A program made the translations under genes and the position numbers. From the NCBI GenBank assembly GCA_030019365.1, contig JASEFA010000011.1, forward strand, positions 1 through 64,000: a stretch of 64,000 bases of DNA, in the 5' to 3' direction. Below are positions 30,843 to 38,271 of the stretch, in pieces; within the stretch, counting starts at the first letter, position 1; each line of letters opens with the position of its first letter. This DNA is from Bacillota bacterium. GTDB lineage: Bacteria > Bacillota > Sulfobacillia > JACIYH01. The notes below the pieces were generated by a model. That model was not told the DNA's origin. It searched no databases and saw nothing but the letters and a program-made list of their open reading frames with translations.

Positions 30843-30935
30843 TGGCGGAGAGAGTGGGATTCGAACCCACGAGGCACCTTTTGGGCGCCTACCCGTTTTC
30901 GAGACGGGCCCGTTCAACCGCTCCGGCATCTCTCC
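30843..30935 (-). tRNA. tRNA-Ser (anticodon CGA)
   Basis: Acceptor GGAGAGA/TCTCTCC, anticodon loop CTCGAAA giving CGA, long variable arm, discriminator G, encoded CCA. The 3' end of the tadA reading frame lies inside its first 47 bases. Confidence 0.95.
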
Positions 30936-31377
30936 GCAACCGGCCGAAAAACTCGCGTAGAAGCTCCCGGCATTCCTCCTCGCGCACCCCTGTGCTTACC
31001 TCCACCTGGTGGTTGAAGCGCTCATCCCGCAGCAGGTCGACCAGAGTGCCCGCTGCTCCTGCCTTGGGATCTGCCACCCCGTACACGAGGCGGTCGATGC
31101 GCGCCTGGACCATGGCGCCGGCACACATGGGACAGGGTTCCATGGTGACGTACAGCGTGCACCCGGTGAGGCGCCATCCGCCCAGCACGCCCGCCGCTTC
31201 CCTGATGGCCCGCATCTCGGCATGGGCGGTGGGATCGCAGGCCGTCTCGCGCAGGTTGCGCCCGCGGCCCACGATGCGACCGTCCTTCACCACCACCGCG
31301 CCCACGGGGACTTCACCCACGGCCATGGCAGCGCGCGCTTCCGCCAGGGCTTCTCCCATCCAGAAGTTGTCGTCCAT
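30889..31377 (-). CDS. tadA: tRNA-specific adenosine deaminase
   Basis: Converts A34 to inosine in tRNA-Arg(ACG). 162 residues: zinc and catalytic site His52-Ala-Glu54 and Pro-Cys82-Pro-Met-Cys85, VPVGAVVV near 23, DPTAHAEM, and the C-terminal helix with RFNHQVEV and EECRELLREFF typical of TadA. The reading frame ends inside tRNA-Ser(CGA), so the last 16 residues or so are encoded by tRNA sequence. Its substrate tRNA-Arg(ACG) lies 136 bases upstream on the same strand. ATG start after GAGGAG. Confidence 0.94.
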   Translation of the reverse strand: MDDNFWMGEALAEARAAMAVGEVPVGAVVVKDGRIVGRGRNLRETACDPTAHAEMRAIREAAGVLGGWRLTGCTLYVTMEPCPMCAGAMVQARIDRLVYGVADPKAGAAGTLVDLLRDERFNHQVEVSTGVREEECRELLREFFGRLRRDAGAVERARLENG

Positions 31378-31405
31378 GGCTCCTCGCAGGTTGTCAAGGT
31401 AGGAA

Positions 31406-31482
31406 TGGTGCGCCCGAGACGACTCGAACGTCCGACACGCGGTTTAGGAAACCGCTGCTCTATCCACCTGAGCTACGGGCGC
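31406..31482 (-). tRNA. tRNA-Arg (anticodon CCT)
   Basis: Acceptor GCGCCCG/CGGGCGC, anticodon stem GCGGT/ACCGC with loop TTCCTAA giving CCT, CCA encoded. Confidence 0.95.
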
Positions 31483-31512
31483 ACCTCAAAAAGGATTTCT
31501 GGTTTGGACGAG

Positions 31513-31589
31513 TGGCGCGCCCGGCAGGATTCGAACCTGCGACCCCCGGATTCGTAGTCCGTTACTCTGTCCAGCTGAGCTACGGGCGC
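31513..31589 (-). tRNA. tRNA-Arg (anticodon ACG)
   Basis: Acceptor GCGCCCG/CGGGCGC, anticodon loop CTACGAA giving ACG, CCA encoded. In bacteria this tRNA is the TadA substrate (A34 to I34). Confidence 0.95.
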
Positions 31590-31605
31590 GCTTTTCGCAA
31601 CCTGT

Positions 31606-31635
31606 ATGATAGCACATGCCTGCCTTTCTCCGCAA
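31606..31635 (-). promoter_or_regulatory. Promoter of tRNA-Arg(ACG) and following genes
   Basis: -35 TTGCGG (31630-31635), 18-base spacer, -10 TATCAT (31606-31611) with TGC before it. No terminator is seen between the two tRNA-Arg genes and tadA, so they may be one unit. Confidence 0.6.
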
Positions 31636-31750
31636 CCCGACCGCGCGCCGCCCGCGCGCTCCGGGCCCGCGACTCCTGCCACTCACTCCGCCCGACCGGC
31701 CGCACATGGCGCCCGTGACGCGCACACGAGGCCCGATGCCGGCGGCCACG

Positions 31751-33043
31751 TCAGGGAGCAACCGGTGCGGCGGGTTCCATCACGGCCAGTCCGTCCATGT
31801 AGGGCCGCAGCACCTCCGGGACGACCACACTGCCGTCTTCCTGCTGGTAGTTCTCCAGGATGGCAGCCACCGTGCGCCCTACGGCCACGCCCGAGCCGTT
31901 GAGCGTGTGCGCATACTCCACCCTGCCGCGAGGGCCGCGGCGGAACCTGATGTTCGCCCGTCGCGCCTGGAAGTCCTCGAAGTTGGAACACGACGATATC
32001 TCTTTGTAGTCATTGTAGCTGGGCAGCCACACCTCCAGGTCGTAAGTCTTGGCCGAGGCGAAACTCATGTCGCCCGTGCACAGCAGGACCACCCGGTAGG
32101 GCAACCCCAGGAGTCGCAGCACCTCTTCGGCGTCGGCCGCCAGCTTTTCCAGCTCGTCGTACGACTGCTCGGGCAGGGTGAGCTTGACCAGTTCCACTTT
32201 GTTGAACTGGTGGACGCGGATCATGCCGCGGGTGTCGCGACCCGCCGCCCCCGCCTCGGCGCGGAAGCAGGCGGTGTAGGCAGTGTAGTACAGGGGAAGC
32301 TGATCGGCGTCCAGGATTTCGTCGCGGTGAATATTGGTGAGGGGCACCTCCGCGGTGGGGATGAGCCAGAGGTCCTCGCCCTCCACGTGGTACATGTCCT
32401 CCACGAACTTGGGCAACTGGCCCGTACCCACCATGCAGTCCCGCGTCACCAGGAAAGGTGGGAACCACTCCAGGTAGCCGTGGCGGGTGGTGTGCAGGTC
32501 CAGCATGAAGTTGATGAGGGCGCGCTCCAACCGGGCCCCCACCCCCCGGTTGAGCACGAACCGCGACCCCGCCAGCCGGGCCGCCCGCTCGAAGTCCAGC
32601 GCCCCCAGGCTGGAGCCGATGTCCCAGTGAGCGCGGGGGTCAAACGAGAAACGCGGCGGAGCGCCCCGGCGGCGCACCTCCACGTTGGCGGAAGCGTCCG
32701 GCCCCACGGGCACGCTCTCGTGGGGGAGATTGGGCACGAGCAGCAGCAACTCGTTCAACCTGGCGTCTATCTGCCCCAGCTCGGCGTCCAGATCTGAGAT
32801 GCGGTCGGCCACTACCCGCATCTCTTCCACCAGCGAGGCCGCGTCCTCCCCCCGCTTCTTGCGCCGTCCAATCTCCTCGGACACCCGGTTGCGCTGGGCC
32901 CGCAGGGCTTCCGCCTCGCCCAGGATGCGCCTGCGCTCGTCGTCCGCGGCCAGGATACCGTCCAGGTCCGCCTCCATGCCCTTCTTGCCTATGCCCTGTC
33001 GCACCAAATCGGGATTGGCCCGGATGAACTTGAGGTCAAGCAT
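31751..33043 (-). CDS. serS: Seryl-tRNA synthetase
   Basis: Charges serine tRNAs (four occur in this window). 430 residues, class II: N-terminal [16 protein letters not shown], the long antiparallel coiled coil at about 30-100, motif 2 around [20 protein letters not shown] with HQFNKVEL, and motif 3 [19 protein letters not shown] after AGGAGGAG; the mtnA stop overlaps the ribosome site. Second gene behind the serine T-box. Confidence 0.96.
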   Translation of the reverse strand: MLDLKFIRANPDLVRQGIGKKGMEADLDGILAADDERRRILGEAEALRAQRNRVSEEIGRRKKRGEDAASLVEEMRVVADRISDLDAELGQIDARLNELLLLVPNLPHESVPVGPDASANVEVRRRGAPPRFSFDPRAHWDIGSSLGALDFERAARLAGSRFVLNRGVGARLERALINFMLDLHTTRHGYLEWFPPFLVTRDCMVGTGQLPKFVEDMYHVEGEDLWLIPTAEVPLTNIHRDEILDADQLPLYYTAYTACFRAEAGAAGRDTRGMIRVHQFNKVELVKLTLPEQSYDELEKLAADAEEVLRLLGLPYRVVLLCTGDMSFASAKTYDLEVWLPSYNDYKEISSCSNFEDFQARRANIRFRRGPRGRVEYAHTLNGSGVAVGRTVAAILENYQQEDGSVVVPEVLRPYMDGLAVMEPAAPVAP

Positions 33044-33044
33044 G

Positions 33045-34277
33045 TCAGGCTCCTCCTTCTTGCCTTTCTCCGCGCGCGCCGCTCCGTTCACCCCGTCCCT
33101 GTCCCCTGCGTCCCGTGCCGCGCGCTTTACCCCGCCCGGACGCGGCCGGCCCGGAGCCCGCCAGGTGGGCCAGGGCCCGGTCGAGGGGTGGACGCAGGAC
33201 ACCGCCGTCGGTGACGATGGCGCTCACCAGAGGGGCGGGCGTGACGTCAAAAGCAGGGTTGTGGGCGCGGGCACCCGCGGGCGTCACTCGCCGCCCCAGC
33301 ACCGCCAGCACCTCCTCCTCGTCCCGCTCCTCGATGAGTATGTGTTCGCCCGATGGGAGAGTCAGGTCCAGGGTAGATCGAGGAGCCGCCACGTAGAAGG
33401 GAACCCGGTGGTGACGGGCCAGTACGGCCAGGCTGTACGTGCCGATCTTGTTGGCCACGTCCCCGTTGGCGGCGATGCGGTCGGCACCCACCAGCACCAG
33501 GTCGACCTCGCCCCGGGACATCAGGTAGCCGGCCATGTTGTCGCTGATCACCCGGTAGGCTACGCCCGCCTGCTCCAGTTCCCAGGCCGTCAGCCGCGCC
33601 CCCTGTAGGAGCGGCCGGGTCTCATCGACCCACACACTCACCCCCCGCCCCTGGCGGTGGGCGTAGATGACGGCGCCCAGGGCCGTTCCGTACCCCGCCG
33701 TGGCCAGCGGCCCCGCGTTGCAGTGGGTCAGTATGCGGGCACCCTCCGGGATGAGTTCCAGGGCGTGGCGGCAAATGCGCATGTCCATCTCCAGGTTCTC
33801 CCGGTAGATGGCCAGGGCTTCCTCTCTGACCAGGTCGGCCATCTCCCGCGGGCCAAGCGAAGAGTCGATGCGAAACCGCCTGCCGGCACGTGACCCGGCG
33901 CCGGCAGCAGCACCCGCATCCGTCCCGTCCCTGAACGCCTCCCCCGAACCCGCCGCCAACCCGATTCGCCCCATCACCCGGTCAACCGCCCAGGCCAGGT
34001 TCACCGCCGTGGGGCGGGCCGAGCGCAACGCGGAAGCCGCCTCGCCGAGCCGGGCCAGGAGCTCGCCCGGCTCCAGTCCCGAAAGTCGCCGGGCCTCCTG
34101 GGCCAGGGCAAAGGCCGCCGCCACCCCGATGGCGGGTGCCCCCCTCACCGCCAGGCTACGGATGGCCTCCACCATCTCCTCCGCCGACGTCAGGCACAGG
34201 TATTTCTCCTCGCCCGGGAGGAGGCGCTGGTCCAGGATCACCACGCCTTCCTCGCTTAGGCGCACGCTCTCCACCAT
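33045..34277 (-). CDS. mtnA: S-methyl-5-thioribose-1-phosphate isomerase
   Basis: Methionine salvage enzyme converting methylthioribose-1-phosphate to the ribulose form. 410 residues with the family motifs [28 protein letters not shown] (catalytic Cys), [35 protein letters not shown] (catalytic Asp) and [13 protein letters not shown] Gly/Ala/Arg-rich insert lies near 115-140 and a basic, glycine-rich tail of about 30 residues follows the domain. The ATG at 34277 has GAGGGG six bases upstream. It is the first gene after the serine T-box and ends one base before serS. Confidence 0.93.
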   Translation of the reverse strand: MVESVRLSEEGVVILDQRLLPGEEKYLCLTSAEEMVEAIRSLAVRGAPAIGVAAAFALAQEARRLSGLEPGELLARLGEAASALRSARPTAVNLAWAVDRVMGRIGLAAGSGEAFRDGTDAGAAAGAGSRAGRRFRIDSSLGPREMADLVREEALAIYRENLEMDMRICRHALELIPEGARILTHCNAGPLATAGYGTALGAVIYAHRQGRGVSVWVDETRPLLQGARLTAWELEQAGVAYRVISDNMAGYLMSRGEVDLVLVGADRIAANGDVANKIGTYSLAVLARHHRVPFYVAAPRSTLDLTLPSGEHILIEERDEEEVLAVLGRRVTPAGARAHNPAFDVTPAPLVSAIVTDGGVLRPPLDRALAHLAGSGPAASGRGKARGTGRRGQGRGERSGARGERQEGGA

Positions 34278-34400
34278 CCCCATCCCCTCGGCGTCGCCTC
34301 CTGCGCACATCGCGACCACCCCCGCGTTCAACCGCACGCCCATATCCCACGGGCCGTCTCGCGCCCGCACCGGGTCGTCAGGGCGCTTACCCGCCCCCGG

Positions 34401-34437
34401 AAACGGAAGTGCCTCTCGTCACAGGGACGAGAGGCAC
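34401..34437 (-). terminator. T-box terminator
   Basis: A 12-bp stem (34409-34420 with 34426-34437) mutually exclusive with the T-box antiterminator, followed by TTCCGTTTCC. Confidence 0.8.
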
Positions 34438-34735
34438 GGACTCCCGCGTTGCCACCCTGGTTGACCTGCCCTGCCCCGCGCGCAGCCGCCACGGAGACCA
34501 TCATGCCTCAGCGCCGGCGCCCGCTCGAGCTGCGGGCGCGCAAAGGCACGATCCCGGACCCCGCCAACCAGCGCGGTGCCGGCAGGTCCACCTCTTAGCT
34601 GTAACGGGCTGTCCCCGGGCGACTCATCGCCGCCGGCTCCGGGGCGGATTCGCCGCCTACCCCGCCGGTTCGCAGCATCCACCGGCTCTCTGCGGGGGCC
34701 CAGCCACGGCTACTGCTCCCCATCCTCGCCTGTTG
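34409..34735 (-). promoter_or_regulatory. Serine T-box leader (tRNA-Ser sensing riboswitch)
   Basis: The T-box sequence AGGGTGGCAACGCGGGAG lies at 34441-34458. Stem I has GGGGAGCAGTAGCC and the distal AGAGAGCCGGTGG...GAACCGGC block. The specifier region reads GAA-TCC-GCC with codon UCC at 34646-34648. The TGGC bulge would pair with GCCA, and all serine tRNAs here have G at the discriminator. Uncharged tRNA-Ser would stabilise the antiterminator and turn on mtnA-serS. Confidence 0.88.
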
Positions 34736-34741
34736 GCGCCG

Positions 34742-34770
34742 ATTGTACCACACTTGCGCCACGCGTACAA
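34742..34770 (-). promoter_or_regulatory. Promoter of the T-box operon
   Basis: -35 TTGTAC (34765-34770), 17-base spacer, -10 TACAAT (34742-34747) with TGG before it. The 100 bases further upstream, to the rtcB stop, hold only a weak hairpin (GCCTC/GAGGC). Confidence 0.7.
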
Positions 34771-34869
34771 CTCAAGCCCGGTGGCATCCCGGAACCCGAT
34801 GTCAGGACGTCTTGGCCCGGTCCCACTCCCGTCGTGTTGAGAAGCCTCTGCAGGAGGCCCGTCGTCACG

Positions 34870-37782
34870 TCAGCCCTTGATGACGCCGACGGGGCGCATG
34901 CGCACCACCTTGGCCGCCAGGCCGGCGCGGTGCATCACCTCGACCACCCGGGAGACGTCCTTGTACGCCTCGGGAGCCTCCTCCGCCAGGCCGGCGTCGG
35001 AAGCGCCCCGCACCACGATCCCCTTCTCGAGAAGTTCCTTCTTGAGCGCAGACCCCCGCGTGCCTTTCTTGGCCTGGGCGCGCGACATCACCCGGCCGGC
35101 ACCGTGAGAGGCACTGCCAAAGGTCTCGGCCATGGCGCCAGGCCGCCCCACCAGGACGTAGGACGCCCTGCCCATGTCGCCGGGGACCAGCACGGGCTGG
35201 CCCACGGCCCGGTACACGGGAGGCAGGCCGGCATGGCCGGCGGCAAAGGCGCGGGAGGCCCCCTTGCGGTGCACGCACACCCGTGTCCGCCGCCCGCCCA
35301 TCTCGTGCTCCTCGAACTTGGCGATGTTGTGGGTCTGGTCGTAAAGGAGCGAAAGGTCCAGATCCTCCGGTCGCTTGCGGAAGAAGCGGGCCATGGACTC
35401 CCGCACCCAATGGGCCAGGATCTGCCGGTTGGCCCAGGCGAAGTTGGCCGCCGCCGCCATGGCGGCGAAGTAGTCCCGGCCCTCGCGGGAATCCAGGGGC
35501 GCGCAGGCCAGCTGGCGGTCGGGCACCTTGATGTCGTATTTGGAGAGGGCCTGGTCCATCACCACCAGGTAGTCCGTACACACCTGGTGCCCCAGGCCGC
35601 GGGAGCCGGTGTGTACCTGGACCACCACCTGTCCCTGGTGCAGGCCGAAGGCGCGGGCCACCGGTTCATCGAAGACCTCGTCCATCACGGAGATCTCCAG
35701 GAAGTGGTTGCCCGAGCCCAGGGTGCCCAACTGGGGGGCGCCCCGCTGCTTGGCGCGCCCGCTCACCCGACCGGGATCGGCCCCAGCCAGGCTGCCCCGC
35801 TCCTCGATGAAGTCCAGGTCTTCCGGGCGTCCGTAACCTTTCTCCACCGCCCAGGCGGCGCCCCGCACCAGCACCCCGTCGAGATCCGCACCCTTGACGG
35901 TCAGCCTCCCCTCCGAACCCAGCCCGGCGGGGATGTCCCGGAAGAGCTGGTCCACCAGTTCCTTGAGGCGCGGCCGCACATCCTCCTCCCGCAGGTTGGT
36001 GCGCAGGATGCGCACCCCGCAGTTGGAAACCACGAACCCGCTGGCGATGAAGTTGTGATGGGTATCGCTCACCGTGAAATCGTAGACGGGGTGATACCAG
36101 GAGATGGGTTCCTTTCGGATGATCCGGTCCCAAACCTGGCCGGTCGTCCCCAGGCCCTCCGTCCTCTCGCGCACGAACGAGGGGAACGCGACGAACCCGG
36201 TGCCCATGCGCACAGGCCCCTTCCGGCCCTCCCACAGGGACCTTGAAGCCCCGGAGCGCCTCAGTTCTCGGGCGCGGTCGATGCTGTCCCGGCGATGCTC
36301 CAGCACCAGGAGTTTCAGACGGAGATAGTGTGCGGCCACGTTGGCAAGGTACTGCTTGTGGCGGTTGTACTCGAATCCGACCCGGGTCCAGAAGGCAAAG
36401 AGGTTCTCGGGCTTGCCGGAGATCTGCAGCCGGAGCCTCACCGACACCTGCCCGTCCTTGCGCACGTACTCGCCCGCCTCTTTGCGGATGGCGCTGGCAA
36501 CCCCGAGTTGCTCGAGCAATGTCCGCAACTCCGCTAGGTAGCGACGACCCTCTGCAAGGTGGTCGCGCAGCACGTTTGCGCAGAGTACGGGAGCCTCCAG
36601 GTTGTACGGGTGGCCCGTGACGGCCCGCGGAGCCGTCAGTTCGGCACCGAACAGGGAGGCCAGGAAGAGACGCTTCATCCAGAGGGGAGCCCGGTGTAAC
36701 CAGGCGGGTACCGACACCCCGTGGGTCATCCTATCCCCGTCGGTGGCGCCCAGGCACCTGAGTAAGAGCGCCAGCGCCGAGGACCCGCACTGGACCCGCG
36801 ACTCGGTGCGCTCGAAGCAGACCGTCCCGTACCCGGTCTCTATATGGTGCGAGCGGCGGCGCCCGTAAATGCCGGACGGGACGAAGCCCAGGCGCCTTAC
36901 GTCTTCGCGGATGCTCTCCAGGTCCTCGGGCTGCCCGCAGAATGCCACCAGGGCGCCTCCGGGCCTCAATAAGTGGAGGCTCCCGGCGCCCTGGACGAAC
37001 CCGACCAGCTTGACCAGATAAGGCAGGCGCGGGTCGTCCATGCGTAGCGGCAGGAGACCCCGCTCGCCGAGCACCCGCACCACCTGCTGCAGCCCGGTAG
37101 CCGGCCCGGGGTAGGCCGCCCGCAGGTCCGCCTCCGATACCAGCACCTCGTCGGCCGGTTCTTCGAAAGGTACCCCCTCGAAGGGATACACCGAGACGAC
37201 ATCGCCCGCCGCCAGCTCTCCCAGGGGCACCATGCCCCGCCGGGTCAGGAAGGGATGGTCGGCGGTGGCGGCGAGCTCCCGTCCCGATTCCGTCGTCACC
37301 CGGTACACGGGGGCCCGCGGCGGGTACTGGGTCAGGTAGGCGGCAATGGGGGTGTCCCTGACCTCGGTGTGAGGATTCACGCACCGGATGCGCTCCCCCG
37401 TCCAGTGCCCGTCGAACTCGGCGATAGGGCGATGATAGCCGAACTCGTGCAGCACGCGCGCTTCCCCGGCCAGGCAGTTGATGTCGAAGCCTATTCCGCC
37501 GGGGGAGATCACGCCCCCCTCCAGGGTGGTGGCGGCCACCCCGCCGATCGGGAAGCCGTAACCCCAGTGGATGTCGGGCATGGCCAGGGAGGCGCCCACG
37601 ATCCCGGGCAGGGCGGCCACGTTGGCCACCTGCTCGGGCGCCTGGTCTTCCTTGATCTCGCCGAGCATGTCTTCTGCGGCGTAGATGATACCGGGGACGC
37701 GCATGAACCCGCGGTAGGAAGTGGGTATGCGCCACCGGTAAGGATCGATGCGCTCGAGGGGACCTTCCCATCGCCTGCTCAC
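34870..37782 (-). CDS. rtcB: RtcB RNA ligase interrupted by an intein
   Basis: Joins RNA 2',3'-cyclic-phosphate or 3'-phosphate ends to 5'-OH ends with GTP and Mn2+. The precursor is 970 residues: extein parts of 102 and 383 residues plus a 485-residue intein. Extein landmarks: AMPDIHWGYGFPIGGVAA, GGIGFDIN, then CGVRILRTNL, TLGSGNHFLE, HTGSRGLGHQ, and HRKGASRAF with the guanylylated histidine. The intein sits exactly before the cysteine that is a metal ligand in RtcB (DIN/CGVR), so the enzyme is inactive until splicing. Start GTG 37782 after GGGGAGGGG; the frame is open 30 codons upstream, overlapping archease. Archease lies directly upstream in the same operon. Confidence 0.95.
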   Translation of the reverse strand: MSRRWEGPLERIDPYRWRIPTSYRGFMRVPGIIYAAEDMLGEIKEDQAPEQVANVAALPGIVGASLAMPDIHWGYGFPIGGVAATTLEGGVISPGGIGFDINCLAGEARVLHEFGYHRPIAEFDGHWTGERIRCVNPHTEVRDTPIAAYLTQYPPRAPVYRVTTESGRELAATADHPFLTRRGMVPLGELAAGDVVSVYPFEGVPFEEPADEVLVSEADLRAAYPGPATGLQQVVRVLGERGLLPLRMDDPRLPYLVKLVGFVQGAGSLHLLRPGGALVAFCGQPEDLESIREDVRRLGFVPSGIYGRRRSHHIETGYGTVCFERTESRVQCGSSALALLLRCLGATDGDRMTHGVSVPAWLHRAPLWMKRLFLASLFGAELTAPRAVTGHPYNLEAPVLCANVLRDHLAEGRRYLAELRTLLEQLGVASAIRKEAGEYVRKDGQVSVRLRLQISGKPENLFAFWTRVGFEYNRHKQYLANVAAHYLRLKLLVLEHRRDSIDRARELRRSGASRSLWEGRKGPVRMGTGFVAFPSFVRERTEGLGTTGQVWDRIIRKEPISWYHPVYDFTVSDTHHNFIASGFVVSNCGVRILRTNLREEDVRPRLKELVDQLFRDIPAGLGSEGRLTVKGADLDGVLVRGAAWAVEKGYGRPEDLDFIEERGSLAGADPGRVSGRAKQRGAPQLGTLGSGNHFLEISVMDEVFDEPVARAFGLHQGQVVVQVHTGSRGLGHQVCTDYLVVMDQALSKYDIKVPDRQLACAPLDSREGRDYFAAMAAAANFAWANRQILAHWVRESMARFFRKRPEDLDLSLLYDQTHNIAKFEEHEMGGRRTRVCVHRKGASRAFAAGHAGLPPVYRAVGQPVLVPGDMGRASYVLVGRPGAMAETFGSASHGAGRVMSRAQAKKGTRGSALKKELLEKGIVVRGASDAGLAEEAPEAYKDVSRVVEVMHRAGLAAKVVRMRPVGVIKG
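36022..37476 (-). other. Intein in RtcB (485 residues)
   Basis: Begins with Cys1 (CLAGEARVL, block A). Block B is TADH at 71-74. The C-terminal blocks are VYDFTVSDTHHNFIASGFVV and the final Ser-Asn before extein Cys+1. Thus Cys1, Asn and Cys+1 are present, but the usual penultimate histidine is serine. Two LAGLIDADG-like motifs lie at 157-165 (LVGFVQGAG) and 271-279 (FLASLFGAE); the first lacks the catalytic acid and the second has Glu. The homing endonuclease is probably decayed or weak, while splicing should still work. Confidence 0.92.
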
Positions 37783-37810
37783 CGCTATCCACCCCTCCCC
37801 ATCCGCATGC

Positions 37811-38242
37811 TCAGAGGTCGAAGACGACCTGCGCCGAGAGCCGCCCACCCCTGCGGGCGACACGAAGGCCATGCAGGGTGGCGGCCTTCACCTCCCGGCG
37901 CAGGTGGTGTTGCGGCCCGAGCGGCTCTCCTTTCGCCACCGCCCGCATCCTCAGCCCGCCCCCCGGCCCTTCCTCCACGGCCAGGTGTTCCAGTTCCCTC
38001 CAGACCACTTTACCCGTTTCGTGGTGGAAGATCAACTCGTTGAGGAAGTTCACCAGCAGGGCCTCGGCGTCCCTCCCGTCCGCAGTGATCTCCCAGGCCT
38101 GTGCGGGGCACACCCGCCGGACGTCCCAGGACACCGACCATAGACCCAGGGCGGCGGCCCGCAGGACCTCCTGCAGGTCCTCCCCGGTCACCGCCAGGGC
38201 CAGATCCGCCGTATGGGGGATCAGCCTCCACCTGCCCGCCAT
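37811..38242 (-). CDS. Archease
   Basis: 143 residues, cofactor that activates RtcB for guanylylation and multiple turnover. N-terminal LIPHTADLALAVTGEDLQE with the conserved HTAD, NFLNELIFHHET and C-terminal KAATLHGLRV; the conserved acidic metal site (the HTAD aspartate and a C-terminal aspartate in VVFDL) is visible. It precedes rtcB by 28 bases, an operon seen in many organisms. Confidence 0.92.
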   Translation of the reverse strand: MAGRWRLIPHTADLALAVTGEDLQEVLRAAALGLWSVSWDVRRVCPAQAWEITADGRDAEALLVNFLNELIFHHETGKVVWRELEHLAVEEGPGGGLRMRAVAKGEPLGPQHHLRREVKAATLHGLRVARRGGRLSAQVVFDL

Positions 38243-38271
38243 CTCTTCTCCCGGCGGTCAGCGGCCCGATG

